NCBI GenBank assembly: GCA_963716125.1
Contig: OY970294.1
Coordinates: forward strand, 2,976,001 to 3,040,000
Source of the DNA: Acidiluteibacter sp963716125
Lineage (GTDB): Bacteria; Bacteroidota; Bacteroidia; Flavobacteriales_E; Vicingaceae
Length of the DNA stretch: 64,000 bases
Direction of reading: 5' to 3'
Shown piece after piece: positions 8,666 to 17,802 of the stretch. Each line of letters starts with the position of its first letter. Position 1 is the first letter of the stretch. The notes beneath the pieces are model-generated. The model worked only from the letters and a program-made list of their open reading frames with translations, was not told the origin of the DNA and did not search any database. The position numbers and the translations under genes were made by a program.

Positions 8666-8985
8666 TACTTAATTACCTCCCCTGATTTTTTAAAATATCT
8701 AACTGACTTACCATCTTCATTTTTTCTACCCACTTTGCTAGCTACTCCTTTAGAATCAACTACCATAAGGTTAGAAATATGAATTGGAGAATCTTGCTTA
8801 ATTATTCCTCCTTGAGGATTAGCGGCATTAGGTTTAGTATGCTTACTCACCTTTTTAATGTCATCACCTTCTACAAGTACTCTTTTTGTATCGGGATACA
8901 CTTTTATAACAGAACCAACTTTTCCTTTTGATTCTCCTGATAAAACTTTTACTTTATCCCCTTTTTTTATATGCAACTTAGACAT
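8665..8985 (-). CDS. rplX: 50S ribosomal protein L24
   Basis: This 106-residue protein starts MSKLHIKKGDKVKVLSGESK, a KOW motif, and contains HTKPNAANPQGGIIKQDSPI and HISNLMVVD. L24 starts 50S assembly by binding the 5' end of 23S rRNA. It overlaps rplE by one base and follows rplN by 23 bases. Confidence 0.98.
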   Translation of the reverse strand: MSKLHIKKGDKVKVLSGESKGKVGSVIKVYPDTKRVLVEGDDIKKVSKHTKPNAANPQGGIIKQDSPIHISNLMVVDSKGVASKVGRKNEDGKSVRYFKKSGEVIK

Positions 8986-9008
8986 AGTCTTATTGATTTT
9001 CTTTTAAT

Positions 9009-9377
9009 TTATAATACTTCCGGAGCCAATGAAACAATTTTCATAAATTGCTTATCTCTCAATTCGCGAGCTACAGGTCCAAAAATACGAGTACCTCTCA
9101 TTTCGCCAGTAGCACCAAGTAACACTACCGCATTATTGTCAAATCTAATGTAAGAACCATCAGGTCTTCTCATTTCTTTTCTTGTTCTGACAACAACTGC
9201 TTTAGAAACAGCTCCTTTTTTGATGTTTCCTGACGGAATAGCACTCTTTACAGAAACTACTATTTTATCACCAATACGAGCATATCTTTTACCAGTACCG
9301 CCCAAAACTCTAATACATAAAACTTCTTTGGCACCGCTATTGTCGGCTACAGTTAATCTTGATTCTTGCTGTATCAT
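9009..9377 (-). CDS. rplN: 50S ribosomal protein L14
   Basis: The 122-residue sequence MIQQESRLTVADNSGAKEVL with GDKIVVSVKSAIPSGNIKKG and TRIFGPVARELRDKQFMKIV is a textbook L14, which forms bridges B5 and B8 with the small subunit. It starts one base after the rpsQ stop. The frame is intact. Confidence 0.98.
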   Translation of the reverse strand: MIQQESRLTVADNSGAKEVLCIRVLGGTGKRYARIGDKIVVSVKSAIPSGNIKKGAVSKAVVVRTRKEMRRPDGSYIRFDNNAVVLLGATGEMRGTRIFGPVARELRDKQFMKIVSLAPEVL

Positions 9378-9378
9378 C

Positions 9379-9636
9379 TTACTTAACTCTTTCTATAATT
9401 TCTACTAATCTCCAGTTCTTGCTCTTACTTAATGGACGAGTTTCCATAATCTTAACAGTATCACCAATGTTACATTCGTTCTTCTCGTCATGAGCCATAA
9501 ATTTGGAAGTTTTTTTAACGAACTTTCCATAAATAGGGTGTTTTACCTTGCTTTCTACAGCTATAGTAATAGACTTTTCCATCTTATTACTCAATACAAC
9601 ACCAACTCTTTCTTTTCTTAAATTTCTCTTTTCCAT
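9379..9636 (-). CDS. rpsQ: 30S ribosomal protein S17
   Basis: This 85-residue OB-fold protein has the S17 features RKERVGVVLSNKMEKSITIA, KHPIYGKFVKKTSKFMAHDE and GDTVKIMETRPLSKSKNWRL. S17 is a primary 16S rRNA binder. It starts 12 bases after the restored stop of rpmC. The apparent 50-base overlap with the printed rpmC frame disappears after correction of one indel. Confidence 0.97.
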   Translation of the reverse strand: MEKRNLRKERVGVVLSNKMEKSITIAVESKVKHPIYGKFVKKTSKFMAHDEKNECNIGDTVKIMETRPLSKSKNWRLVEIIERVK

Positions 9637-9648
9637 CGATTAACTTTC

Positions 9649-9850
9649 TTATTTGGCTACTTGTAGCTTCTCTCTTTCTAATTTCAGTTTGAAGCCTTGC
9701 AATGGTTTTTCTAGCCACTGTTATTTGCTTAGGGTTTTCAAGAGGAGATACTGCATGACTCATCTTCAATTTGTCGATAAGTTCTGTGTTCACTGCAAGC
9801 TGCTCTTGTAGATCATCTGTAGAAAGATTTTTTATATCTGCTTGTTTCAT
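9649..9850 (-). CDS. rpmC: 50S ribosomal protein L29, probably with one extra base near its 3' end
   Basis: The N-terminus MKQADIKNLSTDDLQEQLAV and the motif HAVSPLENPKQITVARKTIA are L29, a small helical protein at the exit tunnel. As printed, the frame runs 14 or more residues past the family end and overlaps rpsQ by 50 bases. Removing one A near 9664 gives REATVAK and a stop at 9649-9651, a 66-residue protein with a 12-base gap to rpsQ. Both match the rest of the operon, so I give the restored end. Confidence in this end is lower than in the identity. Confidence 0.85.
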
Positions 9851-9867
9851 TATTCTATCTTTATAGA

Positions 9868-10287
9868 TTATGCTTTATAATCTCTTCTAACAATAAATTT
9901 CGTTTTTACCGGTAACTTTTGCGCTGCCAATCTCATTGCTTCTTTAGCAATTTCTAAAGGAACACCATCCGCTTCGAATAAAATTCTACCTGGTTTTACC
10001 ACTGCTACCCACAATTCAGGAGCACCTTTACCTTTACCCATCCTTACTTCGGCCGGCTTTTTAGTAACTGGCTTATCTGGAAAAACTCTAATCCAAATTT
10101 GACCTTCTCTTTTCATGAATCTTGTTACCGCAATACGAGCTGCCTCTATTTGTCTCGCGGTAAGCCATGCAGAATCCATTGTTTTAATGGCAAAACTTCC
10201 AAAAGAAATATCGGCACCTCTGCCTGCATTTCCTTTCATTCTGCCTTTCTGCATTTTTCTAAATTTCGTTCTCTTCGGTTGTAACAT
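9868..10287 (-). CDS. rplP: 50S ribosomal protein L16
   Basis: This 139-residue protein begins MLQPKRTKFRKMQKGRMKGN. It has the L16 motifs GRGADISFGSFAIKTMDSAW, MKREGQIWIRVFPDKPVTKK and RMGKGKGAPELWVAVVKPGR. L16 organises the A-site region and contacts tRNA. A 43-base gap separates it from rpsC; nothing notable is seen in that gap. Confidence 0.98.
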   Translation of the reverse strand: MLQPKRTKFRKMQKGRMKGNAGRGADISFGSFAIKTMDSAWLTARQIEAARIAVTRFMKREGQIWIRVFPDKPVTKKPAEVRMGKGKGAPELWVAVVKPGRILFEADGVPLEIAKEAMRLAAQKLPVKTKFIVRRDYKA

Positions 10288-10330
10288 TACTTTCTACTTT
10301 ATAATCTATCGCTACTAATATCTTCGAAAA

Positions 10331-11059
10331 TTATTTTCTTTTTCTACCTTTAAATCTGTTTCCAGCATCACCTCTACCTTGACCGCCACCTTTTGTAGGT
10401 TTGTTTGATCCAATATTCGGAGATAAATCTCTTTTCCCGTAGACTTCACCTTTACAAATCCATACTTTAATACCTATTCTACCGTAAGTAGTGTGAGCTT
10501 CTGCTAATGCGTAATCAATATCAGCTCTAAGCGTATGTAATGGAGTTCTACCTTCTTTATAAGATTCAGTTCTTGCCATTTCAGCTCCACCTAATCTTCC
10601 AGCAGTAGTAATTTTTATACCTTCCGCTCCCATTCTAATTGATGAAGAAACAGCCATTTTAGAAGCTCTTCTAAAGGATATTCTTCCTTCAATTTGTCTA
10701 GCAACACTGTCAGCAACTAATTGTGCATCTAGTTCAGGTCTTTTAATTTCAAAGATGTTAATTTGAACATCTTTTTTAGTTAACTTTTTTAATTCTTCAC
10801 GAAGTTTATCCACTTCTTTTCCACCTTTCCCGATAATAATTCCCGGACGAGATGTATTAATTGTAACCGTAATCAACTTCAAAGTTCTTTCAATTACAAT
10901 TTTAGAAATACTTGCTTTAGTTAAACGAGCCATCAAATATTTTCTGATTTTATCGTCTTCCACTAATTTTTCGCTATAATCTCTACCACCGTACCAGTTT
11001 GAATCCCATCCTTTGATGACACCTAATCTATAGCTAATTGGATTTACTTTTTGTCCCAT
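10331..11059 (-). CDS. rpsC: 30S ribosomal protein S3
   Basis: The 242-residue protein has the N-terminal segment GQKVNPISYRLGVIKGWDSN and a KH domain (RPGIIIGKGGKEVDKLREEL). The C-terminal S3 domain includes ADIDYALAEAHTTYGRIGIK and ends in a basic tail GRGDAGNRFKGRKRK. S3 sits at the mRNA entry channel. The Bacteroidota tail is somewhat longer than in E. coli. The frame is intact. Confidence 0.98.
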   Translation of the reverse strand: MGQKVNPISYRLGVIKGWDSNWYGGRDYSEKLVEDDKIRKYLMARLTKASISKIVIERTLKLITVTINTSRPGIIIGKGGKEVDKLREELKKLTKKDVQINIFEIKRPELDAQLVADSVARQIEGRISFRRASKMAVSSSIRMGAEGIKITTAGRLGGAEMARTESYKEGRTPLHTLRADIDYALAEAHTTYGRIGIKVWICKGEVYGKRDLSPNIGSNKPTKGGGQGRGDAGNRFKGRKRK

Positions 11060-11086
11060 TATATCTTGATATTCTTCGTAAATTAA

Positions 11087-11482
11087 TTATTTCAAACTAT
11101 CTACTATGATAGTAACATGATTTGATCTCTTTCTAATTCTATGCCCTCTACCCTGTGGAGCAGTTCTTAAACGCTTCAACATACGAGCGCTATCAACTTT
11201 AACCATAGTTATCACTAAATTGTGATCCTCAGGCTTCTCACCTTCATTTTTGGCTTCCCAATTAGCAATAGCAGAACGTAACAATGTACCCATTCTTTTA
11301 GCAGCTTCCTTAGTACTAAATTGTAGCATATATAATGCTTTAGTAACCTCTTCTCCACGTATCATGTCTGCAACTAACCTCATTTTTCTTGGTGAGGTCG
11401 GGCAATTTTTCAAACTAGCAAAACTTACAGTTTTGTTTGCTTCTTTTCTCTCGTTTGCCTTTATTCTTTTTCTAGCACCCAT
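11087..11482 (-). CDS. rplV: 50S ribosomal protein L22
   Basis: At 131 residues it shows the L22 core (LKNCPTSPRKMRLVADMIRG, LLRSAIANWEAKNEG) and the beta-hairpin end RTAPQGRGHRIRKRSNHVTI. The hairpin lines the peptide exit tunnel and is the site of macrolide-resistance mutations in other bacteria. No deviation is obvious. Confidence 0.98.
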   Translation of the reverse strand: MGARKRIKANERKEANKTVSFASLKNCPTSPRKMRLVADMIRGEEVTKALYMLQFSTKEAAKRMGTLLRSAIANWEAKNEGEKPEDHNLVITMVKVDSARMLKRLRTAPQGRGHRIRKRSNHVTIIVDSLK

Positions 11483-11493
11483 AGTTCAAATTT

Positions 11494-11775
11494 TTACTTT
11501 CTTCCTTTATCCTTTTTATTTCCACCGTGACCTCTGTAGGTTCTTGTTGGAGCAAATTCGCCCAACTTGTGTCCTACCATATTTTCAGTTACATAAACAG
11601 GAATAAATTTATTTCCATTGTGAACTGCTATTGTAATCCCAACAAAATCGGGAGTTATTAAAGAGGCTCTTGACCATGTTTTAATAACATTTTTCTTTCC
11701 TGAACTCTGTGCTTCCTCTACTCGTTGAGCAAGTTTATAATGCACAAATGGTGGTTTTTTTAACGAACGACTCAT
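11494..11775 (-). CDS. rpsS: 30S ribosomal protein S19
   Basis: The 93-residue protein begins MSRSLKKPPFVHYKLAQRVE and contains VGITIAVHNGNKFIPVYVTE, MVGHKLGEFAPTRTYRGHGG. S19 is in the 30S head and contacts S13. Order rplB-rpsS-rplV is standard. Confidence 0.98.
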   Translation of the reverse strand: MSRSLKKPPFVHYKLAQRVEEAQSSGKKNVIKTWSRASLITPDFVGITIAVHNGNKFIPVYVTENMVGHKLGEFAPTRTYRGHGGNKKDKGRK

Positions 11776-11788
11776 ACTCTAGCAGTTA

Positions 11789-12614
11789 TTATTTCTTTCT
11801 TCTCTCGATTATATACTTAGTTGATTGCTTCTTTGGTGCTCTAGTTTTGTATCCTTTTGATGGAATACCATTTCTAGATCTTGGATGACCTCCTGAAGAT
11901 CGTCCTTCACCACCACCCATAGGGTGATCTACTGGGTTCATTACAACCCCTCTTACTCTTGGTCTTCTTCCTAACCATCTTGTTTTACCAGCTTTTCCAG
12001 AACGCTCTAACATATGATCAGAGTTAGAAACTGTTCCAATAGAAGCCATACAAGTAGTTAAAATCATTCTTGTTTCTCCTGAAGGCAATTTAATAACAAC
12101 ATACTTACCATCTCTTGCTACTAATTGAGCGTAAGAACCAGCACTTCTTGCCATTTTACCACCTTGACCAGGACGCAATTCAATGTTATGAATAATTGTA
12201 CCTAATGGAATCTCATTCATAAATAATGCATTACCAACCTCTGGCTCTGCACCTTTTCCTGAAACTACTGTTTGGTCAACTTGCAATCCGTTTGGAGCAA
12301 CAATATATCTTTTCTCTCCATCTGCATAAACCAATAAAGCGATTCTTGCAGAACGATTTGGATCGTACTCGATAGTTGCAACTTTTGCAGGAATACTATA
12401 TTTATCTCTTTTAAAGTCGATAACTCTATATTTTCTTTTGTGACCACCACCGATATAACGCATGGTCATTTTACCTGTATTATTTCTACCACCAGTTTTT
12501 GACAAACTTGCAATCAAGACTCTTCTCAGGAGTAGATTTTGTAATCTCCTCAAAAGTTGAAGCATATTTAGATCTCTGCCCCGGTGTTGTTGGTTTTAAT
12601 TTCTTAACTGCCAT
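11789..12614 (-). CDS. rplB: 50S ribosomal protein L2, one extra base near the 5' end
   Basis: L2 is essential for peptidyl transfer and subunit joining. The true start is the ATG at 12614 (MAVKKLKPTTPGQRSKYAST). After EKSL the frame is lost near 12517 through one extra base, then resumes as IASLSKTGGRNNTGK. The rest is intact, including the conserved VMNPVDHPMGGGEGRSSGGH with the functionally key His and the end KKQSTKYIIERRKK. Removing the base gives 274 residues, the family length. Without this correction the gene would seem to start at an artificial Met at 12565. Confidence 0.93.
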
Positions 12615-12625
12615 TTCTTAATCTT

Positions 12626-12916
12626 TTAAATATTACTGTAAAAATCAATTGAATCACCTTCTGCAAGGGTTACAATAGCTTTTTTAGAACTATTAGTTCT
12701 TCCTTCTACAAATCCCGCTTTGGTATATCTTGTTTTCTTCTTTCCAAAAAGATTCATCGTATTTATGTCTGTAACAGAAACACCATATGCGTTTTCCACA
12801 GCCTTTTTAATTTGAATTTTATTAGCTGATTTATCAACTATAAATCCATACCTTCCAGAACGCTCTGTGAGAGTCGTCATTTTTTCGGTAATTACTGGCT
12901 TTATTATAATACTCAT
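12626..12916 (-). CDS. rplW: 50S ribosomal protein L23
   Basis: This 96-residue protein has the L23 pattern IIIKPVITEKMTTLTERSGR, KIQIKKAVENAYGVSVTDIN and TRYTKAGFVEGRTNSSKKAI. L23 sits at the tunnel exit and is the docking site of trigger factor and SRP. The frame is intact and sits between rplD and rplB. Confidence 0.97.
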   Translation of the reverse strand: MSIIIKPVITEKMTTLTERSGRYGFIVDKSANKIQIKKAVENAYGVSVTDINTMNLFGKKKTRYTKAGFVEGRTNSSKKAIVTLAEGDSIDFYSNI

Positions 12917-12923
12917 GGCTATT

Positions 12924-13552
12924 TTAACTTAATATTGTTTGAATTGTCTCTAATGAACCTTCACTGATTAAAACATTTGACGCATTCATCAAATCATACG
13001 TGTTTAATCCTGAAGCGGTTACCACTTTCGTGTTCTTCAAATTTCGGGATGACAAATATATGTTTTTATTTAAATCAGAAAGCACAATTAGTGATTTTTT
13101 CTCATTTACTTTCAAATTTTCTAATAACGACTTGAATTCCTTAGTTTTAGGAGCGTCAAAAGAAAAATCTTCTAATACAATTAATCCACCATTTTGAGCT
13201 TTATAAGAAAGTGCTGACTTACGAGCTAATGATTTCAGCTTCTTATTCAATTTAAAACCATAGTTACTTGGTCTTGGACCAAAAATAGTACCACCACCTC
13301 TTAAATATAGGTGATTTAATACTACCTGCTCTAGCAGTACCAGTACCCTTCTGCTTCTTAATTTTTCTTGTACTACCTGTAATTTCTGCTCTTTCTTTAG
13401 CTTTAGATGTACCTTGACGTTGATTAGCCAAGTATTGTTTAACATCTAAATAAATAGCGTGATCGTTTGGTTCAATAGCGTAGATTTCATCAGAAAGTTT
13501 CACTTTCTTCTTCGTATCGCTACCTTTTATATTTACTTACTGTTAATTCCAT
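12924..13552 (-). CDS. rplD: 50S ribosomal protein L4, two extra bases
   Basis: The ATG at 13552 gives MELTVSKYK. An extra A near 13527 breaks the frame, which resumes with KVKLSDEIYAIEPNDHAIYL. A second extra A near 13302 breaks it again after SIKSPIF, which continues RGGGTIFGPRPSNYGFKLNK. Removing both yields 208 residues, the usual L4 length. L4 has a globular domain plus a tunnel-lining loop; the loop (QGTSKAKERAEITGS...) is where the second indel falls. In enteric bacteria L4 also represses the S10 operon. Confidence 0.92.
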
Positions 13553-13571
13553 TTTCTTTCCTCCGGTAGAT

Positions 13572-14187
13572 TTACTTATTAATAACTACTATTGATCCTT
13601 TAGCACCAGGTACAGAACCTTTCAAAACAATTAAGTTTTTTTCAGCATATACCTTAACAACTTCTAAGTTTTCAGTAGTAATTTTCTTACCACCCATTTG
13701 TCCAGCCATTCTCATGCCTTTAAAAACTCTAGAAGGAGTAGAAGCAGCACCAATAGAACCAGGGGCTCTTAATCTGTTATGTTGACCGTGAGTAGCTCCA
13801 CCAACACCGGCAAAACCGTGTCTTTTAACTACCCCTTGAAAACCTTTACCTTTAGAAGTACCTGAAACATCCACCCATTCGCCTTCTGCAAACAATGAAA
13901 CATCAACTATATCACCTACTTTTTTATCATCAAAACCTTTAAATTCTATAAGTTTTTGATTTTGGAGTAGTTGCTGCTTTCTTAAAGTGTCCTATCATTG
14001 CTGCTGAAGTACTCTTATCTTTTCGCTCACCGAATCCAAGCTGAATTGCTTCGTAGCCGTCTGTTTCAATCGATTTTACTTGTGTAACCACACAAGGACC
14101 TGCTTCTACTACTGTGCATGGAATATTTTTTCCCTCGGCACTGAAAACACTGGTCATTCCTATTTTTTTTCCTATTAAACCTGGCAT
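13572..14187 (-). CDS. rplC: 50S ribosomal protein L3, one extra base
   Basis: The N-terminal part PGLIGKKIGMTSVFSAEGKN through HFKKAATTPKSK is followed by a frame break at about 13958, where one extra A lies in a short A run. The continuation reads LIEFKGFDDKKVGDIVDVS, then GKGFQGVVKRHGFAGVGGAT and the end KGSIVVINK. The restored protein has 204 residues as expected for L3, which seeds 50S assembly near the peptidyl transferase centre. The halves lie in different frames of one uninterrupted coding stretch. Confidence 0.92.
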
Positions 14188-14215
14188 CTTTATTATTTAT
14201 AAATAATTACTATTC

Positions 14216-14522
14216 TTATACTTTAATTTCTACATCAACACCACTTGGCAATTCCAATTTCATCAATGCATCAACTGTTTTAGAAGTTGAGCTATAAATA
14301 TCTAACAATCTCTTGTAAGAACTTAATTGAAATTGCTCTCTTGCTTTCTTATTTACGTGAGGTGATTTTAAGTACAGTATAAATTCTTTTGTGAGTTGGT
14401 AAAGGAATTGGTCCACTTACTACAGCACCTGTAGATTTAACTGTTTTTACAATTTTCTCAGCTGATTTATCAACTAAGTTGAAATCGTATGACTTAAGCT
14501 TTATGCGAATTTTTTGGTTCAT
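14216..14522 (-). CDS. rpsJ: 30S ribosomal protein S10, one extra base
   Basis: From the ATG at 14522 the sequence is MNQKIRIKLKSYDFNLVDKS, then VSGPIPLPTHKRIYTVLK. An extra A near 14371 breaks the frame, which resumes as SPHVNKKAREQFQLSSYKRL and ends GVDVEIKV. The restored length is 101 residues, exactly that of the family. S10 is in the 30S head and, with NusB, takes part in antitermination. It lies directly after fusA; tuf is not between them. Confidence 0.93.
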
Positions 14523-14541
14523 TCTTTTATATCTTAATTTA

Positions 14542-16662
14542 TTAAGCTTCTACTTTTCCGTTTGCCTTTTGCAATAACTGTCTTTGGCAAGGTTTGTTGG
14601 TACTATATCAAAGTGTGAAAACTCCATACTTGAAGTTGCTCTACCTGATGACATTGTTCTTAATGCAGTAACATATCCAAACATTTCAGACAATGGCACT
14701 TTAGCTTTAACAACTTTTGCTCCATTTCTATCATCCATGCCGTCAACTTGTCCTCTTCTTCTGTTCAAATCTCCTACGATATCACCCATATTCTCTTCAG
14801 GAGTTACCACTTCCATTTTCATGATTGGCTCCAAAATAACTGGATTAGCCTTTGGCATTGCAGTTCTATATGCCATTTTCGCTGCTAATTCAAATGACAA
14901 TTGATCAGAATCTACAGCGTGAAAAGAACCATCATGCAAAGTAACCTTTAAACTATCAATAGGATAACCTGCTAATACACCATTCTTCATAGCTTCTTTA
15001 AAACCTTTCTCAACAGAAGGAATAAATTCCTTAGGAATACGTTACCACCTTTAATTTGGTCAACAAATTCCAAACCTTCAGCTTCTTCTACATCGTCAAC
15101 TGGCTTCAATAGTTACTTGAAATATCTGCAAATTTACCACGACCACCAGATTGCTTCTTGATAAACTTCTCTATGGTTAACTGAACCGGAGATAGTTTCT
15201 TTATAATGCTACTTGAGGTGCACCTTGGTTACACTCAACTTTAAATTCTCTTTTTAAACGATCTAAGATAATATCTAAGTGAAGTTCTCCCATTCCACTT
15301 AATACAGTTTGACCAGAATCTTCATCTGTATGAATGGTCAAAGTTGGATCTTCTTCAGATAATTTAGCTAAAGCCATTCCCAATTTATCAACATCTGCTT
15401 GAGTTTTTGGCTCAATAGCAATACCAATCACAGGATCTGGAAAATCCATAGATTCCAAAACTATAGGATGATTCTCATTACGTAAAGTATCTCCAGTTTT
15501 AATATCTTTAAATCCTACCAATGCAGCAATGTCTCCAGCTTGTAATCTTTCAATTTGATTTTGCTTATTCGCATGCATTTGAAAGATACGAGAAATACGT
15601 TCTTTTTTTCCTGTTCTTGTATTCATTACATAAGAACCAGCTTCTAAAACTCCTGAATAGGCTCTTGTAAAACATAAACGACCAACAAAAGGGTCAGTAG
15701 CAATTTTAAATGCTAATGCAGCAAATGGCTCATCTTCACTTGGCTTTCTACTTGCAGGCAGCTCAGTATCAGGATTAATTCCATCAATAGCTTCCACATC
15801 CATTGGAGATGGCAATAATTCCATTACATAATTCAACATAGTCTGAACACCTTTATTCTTAAAAGCATGAACCACAAACCATAGGAACAATTTTCATAGA
15901 AATAGTAGCTTCTCTTAATGCAGCTAAAATCTCAATCTCCGTAATAGATTTTGGATCTTCGAAATATTTTTCCATCAAAGAATCATCAAATTCAGCAATA
16001 GCCTCTAATAATAATTCTCTGTATTGAGTCGCTTCTTCCAACATGTCTTCAGGAATATCAACAACTTCATAAGTCATTCCGAAATCATCTTCGTTCCAAA
16101 CAATTCCTCTAAAGTTGATTAAATCCACAACACCTCTAAAAGTTTCTTCTGCTCCAATTGGCAATTGCAATGGAACAGCAGTACTTCCTAACATATCTTT
16201 TACTTGCTTACACACTTTCAAAAACTCAGCACCTTGACGATCCATTTTGTTAACGAAACCAATACGAGCAACATTGTAATTGTTAGCCAATCTCCAGTTA
16301 GTTTCAGATTGTGGTTCAACACCATCAACTGCACTAAATAAAAATACTAAACCATCTAATACTCTTAACGATCTATTTACTTCAACAGTAAAATCAACGT
16401 GTCCAGGAGTATCAATAATGTTGATGTGGTAGTCATTATCTTTATAAGGCCAGTAAACTGTGGTAGCAGCTGAAGTAATTGTAATACCTCTTTCTTGCTC
16501 TTGCTCCATCCAGTCCATAGTAGCTCCACCATCATGCACTTCACCAATTTTGTGACTTACTCCTGAGTAGAACAATATACGCTCTGTGGTAGTTGTTTTA
16601 CCAGCATCAATATGTGCTGCAATACCAATATTTCTGGTGTATTTAAGATCTCTTTTTGCCAT
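14542..16662 (-). CDS. fusA: Elongation factor G, broken by about eight single-base indels
   Basis: EF-G is the translocation GTPase. The G domain is intact: GIAAHIDAGKTTTTERILF (P-loop), RGITITSAATTVYW (switch), DTPGHVDF and NKMD. Domains II to V are all recognisable, for example HTDEDSGQTVLSGMGELHLD and ANPVILEPIMKMEVVTPEEN. Indels fall near 15867, 15205, 15160, 15117, 15103, 15037 (one missing base), 14580 and 14566. Correcting them gives 704 residues ending NGKVEA with a stop at 14542-14544. Six of the indels, counting 15037, lie within or beside a 200-base patch in domain IV. Since every domain is conserved, sequence error is the likely cause. Confidence 0.9.
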
Positions 16663-16692
16663 TGTGTTTATTATCTTCTATTGTTGATTTTA

Positions 16693-17163
16693 TTAAAATC
16701 TAAAATGAGAGAATGCTTTGTTCGCATCAGCCATTCTATGTGTATCTTCTTTTTTCTTGTGAGAAGCACCTTCTTCTTTAAAAGCTGCAATGATTTCACC
16801 AGCTAATTTATCAGCCATGGTTTTTTCATTTCTCTTTCGTGCATAACCTATCATCGCCTTCACAGCCATTGACGTTTTTCTTTCGTCTCTAATCTGTTGA
16901 GGAATTTGAAAAGTTGCTCCACCTACTCTACGGCTTCTTACTTCTACTTGTGGTGTAACATTTTCAACTGCTTTTTTCCACACTTCTAACGCATTCTCAT
17001 CTTTCAATTTTTCCTGCACTTTATCTATTGCAGAATAGAAGATATCATACGCTATACTTTTCTTACCATCCAACATCATGTTGTTAACAAATCTTGTTAC
17101 ATCAACATTGTGAAACCTTGGATCAGGAAGAATTGGTCTTACTTTAGCTCTAGTCTTTCTCAT
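16693..17163 (-). CDS. rpsG: 30S ribosomal protein S7
   Basis: This 156-residue protein has the S7 features VTRFVNNMMLDGKKSIAYDI, ENVTPQVEVRSRRVGGATFQ and HKKKEDTHRMADANKAFSHF. S7 nucleates assembly of the 30S head and lines the E site. It stands between rpsL and fusA as in the str operon. The frame is intact. Confidence 0.98.
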   Translation of the reverse strand: MRKTRAKVRPILPDPRFHNVDVTRFVNNMMLDGKKSIAYDIFYSAIDKVQEKLKDENALEVWKKAVENVTPQVEVRSRRVGGATFQIPQQIRDERKTSMAVKAMIGYARKRNEKTMADKLAGEIIAAFKEEGASHKKKEDTHRMADANKAFSHFRF

Positions 17164-17192
17164 GCTCTTATTAGCTTAATACTATTTAAGTC

Positions 17193-17573
17193 TTATTTAT
17201 TTGTTTTTGGTTTCTTAGCACCATACTTAGATCTTCTTTGCGTACGACCAGCAACACCAGCAGTATCTAAAGCTCCTCTAACAATATGGTAACGAACACC
17301 AGGTAAATCTTTTACTCTTCCTCCTCTAACTAAAACGATAGAGTGTTCCTGTAGGTTGTGACCTTCACCAGGTATGTAAGCATTCACTTCTTTTTGATTA
17401 GTTAATCTTACTCTCGCTACCTTTCTCATCGCTGAGTTTGGCTTCTTAGGTGTAGTAGTATAAACTCTTACACAAACACCTCTCCTTTGTGGACAAGAAT
17501 CTAAAGCAGCTGATTTACTCTTCTTTTCGATTTTAGTCCTTCCTTTTCTTACAAGTTGTTGAATCGTTGGCAT
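17193..17573 (-). CDS. rpsL: 30S ribosomal protein S12
   Basis: The first gene of the supercluster encodes a 126-residue S12 with CVRVYTTTPKKPNSAMRKVA and RGGRVKDLPGVRYHIVRGAL. The two lysine positions where streptomycin-resistance mutations arise in other bacteria (in TPKKPNS and GRVKDLPG) look wild type. A Bacteroidota promoter lies about 50 bases upstream of the ATG at 17573. The frame is intact. Confidence 0.98.
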   Translation of the reverse strand: MPTIQQLVRKGRTKIEKKSKSAALDSCPQRRGVCVRVYTTTPKKPNSAMRKVARVRLTNQKEVNAYIPGEGHNLQEHSIVLVRGGRVKDLPGVRYHIVRGALDTAGVAGRTQRRSKYGAKKPKTNK

Positions 17574-17604
17574 ACGTTATTATTTATATAAATGCACAAA
17601 TTAT

Positions 17605-17618
17605 CCCAAAATTTTGGG
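17605..17618. promoter_or_regulatory. Perfect 14-base palindrome in the str-operon leader (candidate operator)
   Basis: CCCAAAATTTTGGG is a perfect inverted repeat without a loop. It begins a few bases downstream of the TACATTTG -7 element, so it overlaps or immediately follows the predicted transcription start of the ribosomal supercluster. A loopless palindrome is a better fit to a dimeric protein site than to an RNA hairpin. No regulator is identified. Confidence 0.35.
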
Positions 17619-17622
17619 GTTG

Positions 17623-17653
17623 CAAATGTACAAGATTTTTTAATTAAACCAAT
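17623..17653 (-). promoter_or_regulatory. Promoter of the ribosomal supercluster (rpsL onward)
   Basis: On the minus strand ATTG (17650-17653) and TACATTTG (17623-17630) are separated by 19 bases, a good match to the Bacteroidota sigma-ABfr consensus TTTG-N19-TAnnTTTG. The expected start site lies about 45 bases upstream of the rpsL ATG. The -33 box has one mismatch. Confidence 0.7.
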
Positions 17654-17802
17654 ACCTCTATTAATATTTTTTTAATATTTTAATTGAGCATCGATTATTT
17701 ACTATTTCTTGCCCTCTAATTCGCTGAAAAAAAGGGTCGCAAATTTCGATTTAATTTTTAATATTTTTTCATTTCTGTTAATTAAAAAATCCAATTGTGC
17801 CG

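Noticed and set aside
12265..12450. A 61-residue frame inside rplB on the same strand
   Set aside because: It is a shadow frame of the intact L2 coding region, not a gene.
15859..15890. Programmed ribosomal frameshift in fusA
   Set aside because: Shifts occur at about eight unrelated sites in both directions with no slippery heptamer and no known precedent in EF-G.
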